A DNA stretch of 64,000 nucleotides from Sediminihabitans luteus (GCF_002797595.1 NZ_PGFE01000001.1:1116001-1180000); one strand, 5' to 3'; positions 50,296-58,940 are shown, counted from the stretch's first letter. Numbers and translations are program-made. Notes: generated from the letters alone by a model not told the origin.

Positions 50296-52020
50296 GTGAC
50301 TTCTGACTGGTTCGCTGCGGCGACAGGCCGCAGCGAGACCGGCGCACTCGCGCGCGCGTTCGCGTGGGAGACGACCCCGCTCGGCGACCCGAGCACGTGG
50401 GACGGAGGTCTGCGCTCCGCGGTCCGGCTGTGCTTCGGCACCCGGTTCCCGATCATGCTGACGTGGGGCCCGGAGCACACGATGCTCTACAACGACGGAT
50501 ACCGCGACATGCTGGGCGACAAGCACCCGGCCGCCTTCGCGGCACCCGCGGACGAGACGTGGGCGGAGATCTGGCCCGACCTCGAGCCCTGGTTCGACCA
50601 GGTGCTCGGCGAGGGAGAGCCCGTGTGGGAGGTCGACGCGCCCCTCATGATGCAGCGCTCGGGGTTCCTCGAGGAGACCTCCTTCACCTTCTCGTACAGC
50701 CCCCTGCGCGACTCCGCGGGCGAGATCCGCGGGCTCATGGACATCGCGACCGAGACGACGCACCAGGTCGTCGACCGTCGTCGGCTCATCACGCTCGGCG
50801 AGCTCTCGACGACGCTGCAGGAGCTCCAGGGCGACGTGGGCGACCTCGCCCGGGCGACCATCCAGGTGCTCGACCGCAGCCCCGACGTGCGCTACGCCAA
50901 CCTGTACCTGCGCGGCACCGCCGGGCCGGTGCTGATCGCCTCGACGAGCGAGGGGCGCACCCGCCGCATCGTCCCGCGCCACGTGCTGGACGAGGTGCTC
51001 GAGACCCGCACCGCCGTCGCGGTCGCGTCCGCCGTCGCCGCGCCGCTCGCGGCCCCGGGCGACGCGGTCGCGCAGGGCGTGCTCGTGATGGAGGCGAACC
51101 CGCACCGCCCGTTCGACGCCGCGAACCGCTCGTTCCTGGCGCTGCTCGCCTCGGCCGTCGGCACCGCGATGAGCGGCACGCTGTCGGTGCTGCGCGAGAT
51201 CGGCGAGCTGCGCTCGGTGAGCGAGGCGCTGCAGGCCGCCATGCTGCCCGACGACGAGCTCGGCCAGGGCTGGCACGCGCGCTACCGGCCCGCCGACGGC
51301 AGCCTCGCGGTGGGCGGCGACTGGTACGACGTGATCGACCTCGGCGACGGGCGCACCGGTGTGGTGCTCGGCGACTGCGTGGGGCACGGGCTCAGTGCCG
51401 CGGCCCGCATGGGCCAGCTCCGGTCCGCGAGCCGCGCGCTCATGCTCGACAACGTCGGCCCGGCCGCGACGATCGACGGGCTCGACCGGTTCGCGCGCAC
51501 CCTGCCCGGGGCGGAGTTCACGAGCGTGTTCTGCGGCGTGCTGGACACCGCGACGCACGAGCTCACGTACGCGACCGCGGGCCACCCGCCGCCCGTGCTC
51601 GTGCGTGCCGACGGTGCGGTCGAGTGGCTCGACCGCGCGCACGGCCCGTCGTTGACGATCGCGCGCGACGAGCGCGGCGAGGCGACGACGCCGCTCGCGA
51701 CCGGCGACACCGTGCTGATCTACACCGACGGTCTGGTCGAGCGCCGCGGGGAGTCCCTGCGCGTGGGCCTCGACCGGCTCGGGTCGGTCGCCTCGACCCT
51801 GCTGCGCAAGATCGCCGCCGAGGACCTCCCGGACGCGCTGATCGCGACCCTCCTGCCCGACGGCGGCACCGACGACGTCGCGCTCGCGACCTACCAGCAC
51901 GACGAGTCGCGTCCGCACGCCGCGGCGTCCGTCCCGCTCGGCACCATCACCGCACCCGGCCCGGTGACCCGCGCCGATGCGCCGTCCTCCCACACGACGG
52001 CGCAGACGCAGCCGGTCTGA
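50296..52020 (+). CDS. PAS-GAF-SpoIIE/PP2C serine phosphatase
   Basis: A 574-residue sensor phosphatase. Domains in order: PAS-like (about 20-160; FPIMLTWGPEHTMLYNDGYRDMLG), GAF-like (about 165-310), PP2C/SpoIIE (about 325-540) with GGDWYD, GDCVGHGLSAAARMGQLR and YTDGLVERRGESL, and a Thr/Ala-rich tail. It lacks the phytochrome Cys and PHY motifs, so its input is a small molecule or redox state, not light through bilin. GTG at 50296. It is likely an RsbU-like phosphatase for a STAS protein; the only STAS protein in the window is at 12.7 kb. Confidence 0.88.
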   Translation: MTSDWFAAATGRSETGALARAFAWETTPLGDPSTWDGGLRSAVRLCFGTRFPIMLTWGPEHTMLYNDGYRDMLGDKHPAAFAAPADETWAEIWPDLEPWFDQVLGEGEPVWEVDAPLMMQRSGFLEETSFTFSYSPLRDSAGEIRGLMDIATETTHQVVDRRRLITLGELSTTLQELQGDVGDLARATIQVLDRSPDVRYANLYLRGTAGPVLIASTSEGRTRRIVPRHVLDEVLETRTAVAVASAVAAPLAAPGDAVAQGVLVMEANPHRPFDAANRSFLALLASAVGTAMSGTLSVLREIGELRSVSEALQAAMLPDDELGQGWHARYRPADGSLAVGGDWYDVIDLGDGRTGVVLGDCVGHGLSAAARMGQLRSASRALMLDNVGPAATIDGLDRFARTLPGAEFTSVFCGVLDTATHELTYATAGHPPPVLVRADGAVEWLDRAHGPSLTIARDERGEATTPLATGDTVLIYTDGLVERRGESLRVGLDRLGSVASTLLRKIAAEDLPDALIATLLPDGGTDDVALATYQHDESRPHAAASVPLGTITAPGPVTRADAPSSHTTAQTQPV

Positions 52021-52059
52021 CGCGGCCCGGGGCCGGACGCCGGCCCGTAGGCTCGCGCC

Positions 52060-52740
52060 ATGGAGCACCGCACGGTCCGCGTCGACCTCGCGCACCCCGT
52101 GACGCTCCACGTCGCGCGTCGCACCCCGCTCGACGCGCTGCCGCTCGACCGGCTCACCGACGACGAGCGCACCCGCCTCGCGCGCTACCGGCGGGTGGCC
52201 GACCAGGAGCGGTTCGCGACGGGCCGCACGCTGCTGCGCGCCGTGCTCGGCGCGGCCCGGGGCACCGACCCGGCCCGCGTGCGGATCGACGTCGCCCCGC
52301 CCGGGCCAACGCACGGGCGGCCCACGACCCCTGACGGCCCCGACTTCTCGCTCGCGCACGCGGGCGACGTCGTGCTCGTGGCGCTGCTCGACGGGCCGCC
52401 CGGCGCCCGGGTCGGGGTCGACGTCGAGGAGGTCGCGGCCGTCGTCAGCCACCTCGACGACCTGTCGGACGCCGTCCCCGCGGCCGAGCGGCCGACGTCG
52501 GGCTGGTCCGCGGAGACCTTCACGCGGGCGTGGGTGCGGCGCGAGGCCGTGCTCAAGGCCGTCGGGTGCGGGCTGCTCGCGCCACGCGACGACCTGGTGC
52601 TGGGCCCCGCGGACGCGCCGGCGCGCGTGGTCGGCGCGTCCGGTGCGTGCGCGACGGCGCACCTGTCGCTGACCGACGTGCCCGACGCCGCGCCGTCCGG
52701 CGACGCCCTGGTCGCAGTCGCCCTCGCGATCCCGCGGTAG
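52060..52740 (+). CDS. 4'-phosphopantetheinyl transferase (Sfp-type)
   Basis: Transfers phosphopantetheine from CoA to a carrier-protein serine. In 226 residues the conserved blocks are RVADQERFATGRTLLRAVLG, FSLAHAGDVVLVALLDGPPGARVGVDVEE (metal-binding Asp/Glu) and the late WVRREAVLKAVGCGLL with the conserved Glu-Lys pair. ATG at 52060. No carrier-protein synthase is adjacent (the type III PKS does not need one), so it serves genes elsewhere. It follows the phosphatase by 39 bases on the same strand and is followed by palindrome G. Confidence 0.9.
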   Translation: MEHRTVRVDLAHPVTLHVARRTPLDALPLDRLTDDERTRLARYRRVADQERFATGRTLLRAVLGAARGTDPARVRIDVAPPGPTHGRPTTPDGPDFSLAHAGDVVLVALLDGPPGARVGVDVEEVAAVVSHLDDLSDAVPAAERPTSGWSAETFTRAWVRREAVLKAVGCGLLAPRDDLVLGPADAPARVVGASGACATAHLSLTDVPDAAPSGDALVAVALAIPR

Positions 52741-52746
52741 GCGGCA

Positions 52747-52825
52747 GCCCCCACCGCCGAACGCGCGATCTGTTCGTCATGAATCGATGAAACGGCGAAC
52801 AGATCCCGCGTTCGGCGGTGGGGGC
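52747..52825. repeat. palindrome type 2, copy G (30-base arms)
   Basis: Arms 52747-52776 and 52796-52825 pair at 29 of 30 positions; the arm starts GCCCCCACCGCCGAACGCGC and the loop is 19 bases with a TCAT/ATGA dyad. It sits between the convergent phosphopantetheinyl transferase and PepSY genes, 6 bases after the former's stop, and is the longest copy in the window. Confidence 0.88.
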
Positions 52826-52851
52826 GCCCGGTGGGGGGTAGCGCGGTCAGG

Positions 52852-54375
52852 TCACGCGTTCGGGCGCGCCACCCGCCGGCGCGCACGCGCGCCGAGCACC
52901 ACGTCGACCACGAGGAACGCCGCGAGGCTGATCCCGAACAGCGGCAGGTACCAGGCGGTCACGAGCGTGACGCCCGCGATCACCGCGACGAGCCAGCGCG
53001 GGGCCTTCGCGAGCCCGCCGCGACGCACGAACGGGCCGGGCTTCCACCCGGTCGCCCGGGTGGGACGCCGCTGCCACCACATGCGGTACCCGAGCACCAC
53101 GAGCACCACGAGCGCGCTCGCGACCAGGGCGAGGAACACGAGGTTGACGGTGCCAAACAGCATCCCGAGGTGGAAGTAGATGCCCCACGTCGTGAGCTTC
53201 GACATGAGCGGCTTGTCGGCGAAGTCGACGCGGTCCACGACCTCGCCCGTGCTCGCGTCGACCGCGATCGTGTCGTTCGCGGCGGGCCACGACGTCGCCG
53301 ACTCGGCGACCGTCCACGCCTGGCCCATGGCCGCGGGCGGCGTGACGGTCCACGGCAGGTCGAGGCCGGCCACGGTCGCGGCGTCGTTCACGCCGTCCCA
53401 CGAGCCGCCGTGCGCGAGGTGCTCGTCGCTCAGCCCCTCGCCACCACCGCCGCCGTGGTCGCCGTGCCCGCCGCCGCCCGCAGGGCCGGAGCCGTCGAGA
53501 CTCGTGTCGAGCACGGGCGCCTCGGTCGAGACGGCACGCTGGATCGTGTCGACCCGCGGGCCGGCCCAGGTCGACCAGGTGATGCCCGTGACGGCGAGCA
53601 CCACGAGCCCGGCCGCGGCGAGCAGCCCCACGACCCCGTGCCAGCTGAGCGTGCGGCGTCGTCCGCGGGCCGAGACCTCGGGCACCACGAGCAGGCGGGC
53701 GCGACGCTTCTGCACCGCACGGGCGATCCACATCGCGAGGCCGCCGAGGACGACGATCCCGAGCCACGAGGCCGCGAGCTCGCTGTAGACGTAGCCGACC
53801 GTGCCCAGGTGCAGCGAGCTGTGCAGGGTCTCGATCCACTCGCGCTCGGGCAGCCAGTTGCCGTACGTCGTGGACTGCCCCAGCACGTCGCCCGTGTACG
53901 GGTCGACGAACACGGTGCGGGTCGCGCCCTCGGGCACGTCGTCGACCGCGAGCACGACGCGCGTCGAGAGGTCCTGCTCGCCCGGCACGATCACCTTGGC
54001 GACCGTGCCCTCGGGGTACGCGTCGCGCGCGGCCGCGACCTGGTCGCCGAGCGGCTCGACGGCCGTGCCGACCGGCACGACGAGCAGGTCGTCGTGCAGC
54101 TGGCGCTCGATCACGGGCGCGAGCGTGTACAGCAGGCCCGTGGTCGCGGCGACCACGAGGAACGGGCCGACGAGGATCCCCGCGTAGAAGTGCAGCCGCA
54201 GCAGCAGCGGGTGCAGCGCCTGCCAGACGCCGCGCCGGCGGGTCGTGCCGGACGACGCGACCGGGCTCCCGGCGTCGGGCGGGGTGGTCCGGCCGTCCGT
54301 CGTCGGGCCGCCGGGACCTTCAGAGGTACTGGGACTTTCGGGCGTGCTGGGTGTGGGTGAGATGGTCGTGGTCAT
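52852..54375 (-). CDS. PepSY-domain (PiuB-like) iron/metal reductase-type membrane protein
   Basis: A 507-residue membrane protein. A helix pair near 55-80 (LLRLHFYAGILVGPFLVVAATTGLLYTLAP), an outer PepSY-like region with TVFVDPYTGDVLGQ, further helices near 190, 240 and 400, and a terminal HLGMLFGTVNLVFLALVASALVVLVVLGYRMWW. His residues in HFYAGI, LHSSLHLG and YFHLGM suit haem or metal binding, as in PepSY_TM proteins thought to reduce ferric siderophores or copper. A Gly/His loop GGGGHGDHGGGG is between helices. ATG at 54375 has GGAGAGAG upstream. It may form a unit with the next gene. Confidence 0.83.
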   Translation of the reverse strand: MTTTISPTPSTPESPSTSEGPGGPTTDGRTTPPDAGSPVASSGTTRRRGVWQALHPLLLRLHFYAGILVGPFLVVAATTGLLYTLAPVIERQLHDDLLVVPVGTAVEPLGDQVAAARDAYPEGTVAKVIVPGEQDLSTRVVLAVDDVPEGATRTVFVDPYTGDVLGQSTTYGNWLPEREWIETLHSSLHLGTVGYVYSELAASWLGIVVLGGLAMWIARAVQKRRARLLVVPEVSARGRRRTLSWHGVVGLLAAAGLVVLAVTGITWSTWAGPRVDTIQRAVSTEAPVLDTSLDGSGPAGGGGHGDHGGGGGEGLSDEHLAHGGSWDGVNDAATVAGLDLPWTVTPPAAMGQAWTVAESATSWPAANDTIAVDASTGEVVDRVDFADKPLMSKLTTWGIYFHLGMLFGTVNLVFLALVASALVVLVVLGYRMWWQRRPTRATGWKPGPFVRRGGLAKAPRWLVAVIAGVTLVTAWYLPLFGISLAAFLVVDVVLGARARRRVARPNA

Positions 54376-54490
54376 GGGTCTCTCTCCGGGTGCGCGCGAG
54401 CGTCCGGGCGCGCGCAGGGCGCGCCCGTCGTCGCAGGGTCGGGGGGTGCGAGCGTGCGCGGCCCCGGGACCCGGTCCCGGACGGGAGGGG

Positions 54491-55159
54491 TCAGGCGGTG
54501 GCCGCGGACGCCGCAGGTGGGCCCCGCAGCGGACGCGCGGTGAGGAAGACCTGGGCCGGGCGGACGACACGGCGCGGCGCGCGGCGTCGGGCACCGGGGA
54601 CGGGGATCGCGAGCGGGACGAACCCGAGCAGACGCGGGACGACCGCGGTGAACCAGTCGACCGCGGCCTCGGCCGCACGGTCGGCGGCGACGACCACGAC
54701 GCCCGTGAGCGCCGCGGCGCCGACGTGCGCCGCGAGCATGCCGGGGTGCATGCCGGTGCTCTGGTGCGCGGCGGTCGCGAGACCGGCGACGAGGTCGGGC
54801 GCGGCGTCGGGCGCGGCATGGTGCGCGTGGGCGCCGCCCGACGACAGCTCGGTGCCGGGCGCGTGCCCGGCGAGCGCCGCGAACGCGTGGTGCAGCGCGA
54901 GCTGGAGCAGCACGAGGGTCGGCAGCAGGGTGCGCAGGCGCAGCCGCGTGCGGGCGACCGCGCTCGTGAGGGCGAAGGTGAGCACGACGACCGCGACGGT
55001 CCCCCGCGCCTCGGGCAGCAGTCCGCCCGCGAGCACGTGCGCGCCCGCGGCGAACGCCACCGCGGTCGCCGCGAGCAGCGCGGCCCGCACGACCTGCACG
55101 ACCGCGGCGGGTCGTGGGCGCGCGGGCGCACGCACCGCCCCCCGCGTCGTCGTGATCAT
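54491..55159 (-). CDS. His-rich membrane protein, partner of the PepSY gene
   Basis: A 222-residue protein with four hydrophobic segments (about 24-45, 55-75, 80-100 and 145-165) and a His-rich loop GGAHAHHAAPD plus HQSTGMHPGMLAAH (metal-binding candidates). I do not recognise a named family. GTG/ATG start at 55159. It is 115 bases upstream of the PepSY gene on the same strand, so a joint role in copper or iron handling is plausible but inferred. Confidence 0.6.
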   Translation of the reverse strand: MITTTRGAVRAPARPRPAAVVQVVRAALLAATAVAFAAGAHVLAGGLLPEARGTVAVVVLTFALTSAVARTRLRLRTLLPTLVLLQLALHHAFAALAGHAPGTELSSGGAHAHHAAPDAAPDLVAGLATAAHQSTGMHPGMLAAHVGAAALTGVVVVAADRAAEAAVDWFTAVVPRLLGFVPLAIPVPGARRRAPRRVVRPAQVFLTARPLRGPPAASAATA

Positions 55160-55256
55160 GCGCGGATCCTAGCGCCGGGCCGACATCTCGGGAAGAGTCG
55201 CCCGAGTCGGGCACCCCCGCTGGCGTGCCGCGGCCCCGCGCGTAGCGTGCGGGACC

Positions 55257-56405
55257 ATGCCCCCTGATCCTGGCGCAGCGCGCCTGCCCGACCGTCCGCC
55301 GTCCGACGCGCGGGAGACCGGCGCCCGACGCTGGCGCGACGGGTGGGTCGGGCGCGCGGCGCGCGCCGCGGACCGGCTCTGGGCGCGGCACCCGCGCTGG
55401 TCCATGGCGTTCAAGGGCGCGTTCGCGGCCGCGCTCGCGTGGTTCGTCGCGCTGCTGCTGCCCGCCCCGATCTCGGACTTCGCGTACTACGCGCCGCTCG
55501 GCGCGGTCGTCGCGACCAACCGGACGGTCGTGGGCTCGGCCGTCTCGGGGCTCCAGGCGGCGGGCGCCGTGGTCGCGGGCGCGGTGATCGCGCGCCTCGC
55601 CGACCTCGTGCTCGCGCCCGGGGCGATCGCGATCGCGGTCGTCGTGGGCGCCGCGATCCTGCTGGCGGGCTGGCGCGGCTGGGGGATGCTCGGCGACTGG
55701 GTCGTGACGTCGTCGCTCATCGTGCTGATCATCGGCAACACCGACAAGCTCGGGTTCGTGGGCGCGTACGCGGGGCTCGTCGCGCTCGGCGCGGCGATCG
55801 GCGCGCTCGTCAACGCGCTCGCGCCGCCGCTGCTGATCGTGCCGTCCGCGATCGAGCTCGACCGGCTGCGCGACCGGCTGGCCGACCAGCTCGACGCCGT
55901 CGTCGACGGGCTGCGGGCGAGCACCCCGCCCGCGGACGACGAGTGGGAGGAGCGCCGGCGCGAGATCCGGCCCGTGCTCGCGCGCGCGACCGCGGCCGTC
56001 GAGGAGAGCCGCGAGGCAGCGCGCGGCAACGTGCGGGCCCGCCGCCGCTCGGGCGAGGTGCACCGGCTGCTCGTGCGCGCCGAGGCGCTGCGGGTCACGG
56101 CCGAGATGGTCGAGGACGTGAGCCGGCTCGTGATGCGCTGGGAGTCCGACGGGCGCGACGAGCTCGCGTTCGGCGCCTCGGTGCGGCCCGACGTCGCCGA
56201 CGCGCTCGCGACGTACGCCGACGTGCTGCGCTCCGACCCGGGCCGCGCGGCGGAGGTGCGCGACGTGGCCGACCACCTGCGGACCGTGGTGCGGGGCGCG
56301 CGCGACGAGTCCGAGGAGGACTTCTTCGTCGCGGGCACGCTCGTGCTCGCGCTGCGCCGCGGCGCCGACGCGCTCGCGACCCTCGAGGACGACGCCGCGG
56401 GGTGA
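55257..56405 (+). CDS. FUSC-family membrane protein (aromatic acid exporter-like)
   Basis: A 382-residue protein with four to six membrane helices in the first half (about 48-205) and a soluble helical second half. The FUSC-type region is AFKGAFAAALAWFVALLLPAP followed by YYAPLGAVVATNRTVVGSAVSGLQAAGAVVAGA, as in aromatic acid exporter family proteins. ATG at 55257. It is divergent from the His-rich gene (97 bases) and is closed by a hairpin 5 bases after its stop. Confidence 0.83.
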   Translation: MPPDPGAARLPDRPPSDARETGARRWRDGWVGRAARAADRLWARHPRWSMAFKGAFAAALAWFVALLLPAPISDFAYYAPLGAVVATNRTVVGSAVSGLQAAGAVVAGAVIARLADLVLAPGAIAIAVVVGAAILLAGWRGWGMLGDWVVTSSLIVLIIGNTDKLGFVGAYAGLVALGAAIGALVNALAPPLLIVPSAIELDRLRDRLADQLDAVVDGLRASTPPADDEWEERRREIRPVLARATAAVEESREAARGNVRARRRSGEVHRLLVRAEALRVTAEMVEDVSRLVMRWESDGRDELAFGASVRPDVADALATYADVLRSDPGRAAEVRDVADHLRTVVRGARDESEEDFFVAGTLVLALRRGADALATLEDDAAG

Positions 56406-56410
56406 AGTCC

Positions 56411-56438
56411 CGCCGCGACGTCACGGGACGTCGCGGCG
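56411..56438 (+). terminator. 12-base hairpin after the FUSC gene
   Basis: CGCCGCGACGTC (56411-56422) and GACGTCGCGGCG (56427-56438) pair perfectly around ACGG, 6 bases after the stop. Likely terminator without a T run. Confidence 0.75.
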
Positions 56439-56574
56439 TGGGCTCCCTCCTGCTGCGAGGGGCCGCCGGCCCCTGTCCGAGCGGCCCTCCCGGCGCTCCT
56501 CACGGCCCGCGCACCGTCGCCGGGCCCGGACGACGACGCCCAGGGCGTCGACCACACGCAGCAGGGAGCACACC

Positions 56575-57009
56575 ATGAGCGAGACCATGATCGACCGGGC
56601 CGTCGTCGCCGACGACTTCGCCGCCTCCGTCGCCGAGATCCTCCCGCAGGACAAGATCGACGCGGCCGCCGAGCAGATCCGCACGGCCACCGCGTCCTAC
56701 CCCGCGACCGGCAGCGTCGCGAGCCTCGTGTTCTGGATCCGCGTCTCGATCGACGTCACGGGCGGCAAGTCGTTCGTGGGCAACGCGGGCGGCATCGCGG
56801 TGCCCGGCGGCGGCGGGTTCTGGGGCGACGTCTACACCGACGACCTCGACCGGCTCTACCGCGACACGGTCAGCTTCCAGTTCAACACCACGCCCGTGTA
56901 CTTCAACGTGAACTTCTTCGACTCGAGCAGCACCTTCCTCGGGTCGCTCCAGGCCGGCGCGTTCGGCACGTCGACCGGCACCGGCGGGGGCTCCGGCAGC
57001 TGGGCCTGA
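56575..57009 (+). CDS. possible VapA-like beta-barrel protein
   Basis: A 144-residue protein with normal composition, unlike the repeats around it. Residues 1-40 are helical; the rest is beta-rich with many Gly (GGKSFVGNAGGIAVPGGGGF; YTDDLDRLYRDTVSFQF; VNFFDSSSTFLGSLQAG; GGGSGSW at the end). This pattern reminds me of the eight-stranded barrel of Rhodococcus VapA-type proteins, but the match is from memory of the pattern only. No signal peptide is seen, so it would be cytosolic or exported by another route. GGGAG lies 6 bases before ATG 56575. It stands alone between two hairpins. Confidence 0.45.
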   Translation: MSETMIDRAVVADDFAASVAEILPQDKIDAAAEQIRTATASYPATGSVASLVFWIRVSIDVTGGKSFVGNAGGIAVPGGGGFWGDVYTDDLDRLYRDTVSFQFNTTPVYFNVNFFDSSSTFLGSLQAGAFGTSTGTGGGSGSWA

Positions 57010-57021
57010 CCCCGGCGGGTG

Positions 57022-57088
57022 CCCCGCCCGCTCTCGCGGGCGGGGCCGGGCGGGACGTCTGGCCGGCACAGGGCCTGGCGTCCCGCCC
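57022..57088. terminator. two hairpins between the VapA-like and SDR genes
   Basis: CCCCGCCCGC (57022-57031) pairs with GCGGGCGGGG (57036-57045) around TCTC. A second stem, 57048-57064 with 57072-57088, has 17-base arms with two mismatches. The genes are convergent, so the pair can end both transcripts. Confidence 0.75.
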
Positions 57089-57094
57089 GAATCC

Positions 57095-57949
57095 TCAGAA
57101 CACGGGCTTGCCGCCCGTGACCCCGAGGACGGTTGCGGAGACGTAGCTCGCCTCGCGCTCGGACGCGAGGAACACGAACGCCCCCGCGGTCTCGGCGGGC
57201 TGGCCCGCCCGCCCGAGCGGGGTGTCCTCGCCGAACGTCTCGAGCTTCTCGGGCGGTTGCGTCGCCGGTTGCAGAGGGGTCCAGATCGGCCCCGGGGCCA
57301 CCGCGTTCACGCGGATCCCGCGCGGTCCGAGCTCGGCCGCGAGGTTGACCGTCATGTTGTTGATGGCAGCCTTGGTCGAGGCGTAGTCGAGCAGCGACGT
57401 CGACGGCTGGTAGGCCTGGATCGACGACACGTTGATGATGCTCGCACCCGCCTCGAGGTGCGGGAGCGCGGCCTGCGTGACCCACACGAGCGCGTACAGG
57501 TTGGTCTTCATGACGCGGTCGAGGTCGTCGGTCGTGACGTCCGCGACCGACTCGCGGCGGGCCATCTGGAAGCCCGCGTTGTTGACGAGCACGTCGAGGC
57601 CGCCGAGCCCGTCGACCGCTCCCGCGACGACCTCGTGGCACACGGTCTCGTCGCGCAGGTCACCGGGGACGAGGACGGCGGTGCGGCCGGCCTCGCGCAC
57701 GAGCGCAGCGGTCGCCTCGGCGTCCTCCTGCTCCTCGGGGAGGTAGCCGATCGCGACGTCCGCGCCCTCGCGCGCGAACGCGATCGCGACCGCGCGGCCG
57801 ATGCCCGAGTCACCGCCGGTGATCAGCGCCCGCCGACCCTCGAGCCGGGAACGCCCGACGTACGACGTCTCGCCGTGGTCCGGGACCGGGTCCATGCGCC
57901 CGGTCAGGCCGGGCGGCTCCTGCTGCTGGGCAGGGAACGGTGGGGTCAT
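57095..57949 (-). CDS. short-chain dehydrogenase (general stress 39/glucose dehydrogenase-like)
   Basis: A 284-residue SDR with the TGGDSGIGRAVA cofactor motif at about 44-55, NNAG near 127-130, Ser in VSSIQ and Tyr-x3-Lys in DYASTKAA. The long N-terminus (PPFPAQQQEPPGLTGRMDPVPDHGETSYVG) and the GKPVF end are typical of the YhdG/GSP39 subgroup of stress proteins. ATG at 57949 has GAAGGA 8 bases upstream. Convergent with the VapA-like gene. Confidence 0.88.
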   Translation of the reverse strand: MTPPFPAQQQEPPGLTGRMDPVPDHGETSYVGRSRLEGRRALITGGDSGIGRAVAIAFAREGADVAIGYLPEEQEDAEATAALVREAGRTAVLVPGDLRDETVCHEVVAGAVDGLGGLDVLVNNAGFQMARRESVADVTTDDLDRVMKTNLYALVWVTQAALPHLEAGASIINVSSIQAYQPSTSLLDYASTKAAINNMTVNLAAELGPRGIRVNAVAPGPIWTPLQPATQPPEKLETFGEDTPLGRAGQPAETAGAFVFLASEREASYVSATVLGVTGGKPVF

Positions 57950-58100
57950 CACGCGTCCTTCCGTGACGAGGGGGTGGCGCCGCTTCCTGACGCCGCTCGC
58001 ACGGTAAGCAGGCGTGCGCGCACTCGCACGGGGAGCGAGCGGAGAGCGCGAGCGACGTGCGCCACTTCTCGGTGCCACGGCGCTCCGGGCGCTGCACGGC

Positions 58101-58739
58101 TCAGGCCCGGCGCCACCAGCGTCGACGTGCCCGGGCCTCCCCCGGTGCGCCGGGCGCCGTCGGCCCCGCGGCGTCCCCGGGGCCCTTCGCGCGCGCGACC
58201 CGCGCCGCCCGGCGCGCGCGCCACGCCGCCACCTCGTGCTCGACGTCGCGCAGCGGGGTCACGACGGGCGGGCCGCCCGTGAGCTGACGTCGCGCGGCCA
58301 CGACGCGCGCGTTGAACTCGTCGAGCGCCGCCCTGACCTCGTCGGCCGTGAACAGCTCGTCGAGACGCGCGTCGAGCACGGCGTCGTCCTTGCGCAGCTG
58401 GATCGCCTCGGGGGCGACGCCCGTGATCTGCTCGCGCTCGATCAGGTTCTTGACCCACCAGTCGGGGTCGCGGCTGTCGATGCCGGGGATCGGGCGACCC
58501 GCGAGCGGGAGGTCGTCGAACTCGCCGCGCTCCATCGCCTGCTGGATCTGCCGCTCGACCCACAGGTGCTTGGTCGCGGCACGGTCCCGCCGCCGACGCT
58601 CCGCGAGCGCCTTCTCGCGCTCGGCCTGCTCGAACTCGGCGACCTGCCGGTCGGCGTCGTCCGGGTCGTAGGCCGTCGGACCCCCGGCGTCCCGGTCCGC
58701 GCGGTACTGCGCGGCGTTGCGCGCGGCGTCCTCGCTCAT
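58101..58739 (-). CDS. DUF1992 (DnaJ homologue subfamily C member 28-like) protein
   Basis: A 212-residue soluble protein. The DUF1992 signature VERQIQQAMERGEFDDLPLAGRPIPG is at about 60-85. It is rich in charged residues, with likely helices, and ends in a basic ARRRWWRRA tail. The role of the family is unknown. ATG at 58739 is preferred: GGGAG is 8 bases upstream; a GTG at 58766 has none. It is followed on the minus strand by the SDR gene after 151 bases. Confidence 0.85.
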   Translation of the reverse strand: MSEDAARNAAQYRADRDAGGPTAYDPDDADRQVAEFEQAEREKALAERRRRDRAATKHLWVERQIQQAMERGEFDDLPLAGRPIPGIDSRDPDWWVKNLIEREQITGVAPEAIQLRKDDAVLDARLDELFTADEVRAALDEFNARVVAARRQLTGGPPVVTPLRDVEHEVAAWRARRAARVARAKGPGDAAGPTAPGAPGEARARRRWWRRA

Positions 58740-58815
58740 GACGGACTCCCTCGGCTCGCTGGACACCCGTGGAACCAGCGTACCGAGCGGCGTCCGCCGA
58801 GCACGCGATCAGGCA

Positions 58816-58880
58816 CCGCCGAGCACGGGGTTGTGCACACGCGCGGCCCTCGCCGGTGTGCACAACCCCGTGCTCGGCGG
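58816..58880. repeat. palindrome type 2, copy F
   Basis: Arms 58816-58840 and 58856-58880 pair perfectly over 25 bases with a 15-base loop; the arm starts CCGCCGAGCACGGGGTTGTG. A half copy (CCGCCGAGCACGCGATC) lies just before at 58794. It is the closest relative of copy D in the PKS gene. Confidence 0.88.
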
Positions 58881-58881
58881 G

Positions 58882-58940
58882 CAGTGCGGGCGGCGGCAGT
58901 TCGGGCGGCGGGCAGTGCGGACGGCGGGCAGTGCGGACGG
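58882..58940. repeat. 15/16-base direct repeats next to palindrome F
   Basis: Four units of CAGTGCGGACGGCGGG type start at 58882, 58897, 58913 and 58929, spaced 15, 16 and 16 bases, directly after the right arm. This resembles the tandem repeats beside copies A and C. Confidence 0.8.

Noticed and set aside
28693-58880. Palindromes as a CRISPR array
   Set aside because: Copies are far apart, differ in sequence and are not separated by spacers of equal size; no cas gene is present.
28693-58880. Palindromes as ordinary terminators only
   Set aside because: Several are between convergent genes, but E2 is between divergent genes and D is in a coding gene, and the related arm sequence is not needed for termination.
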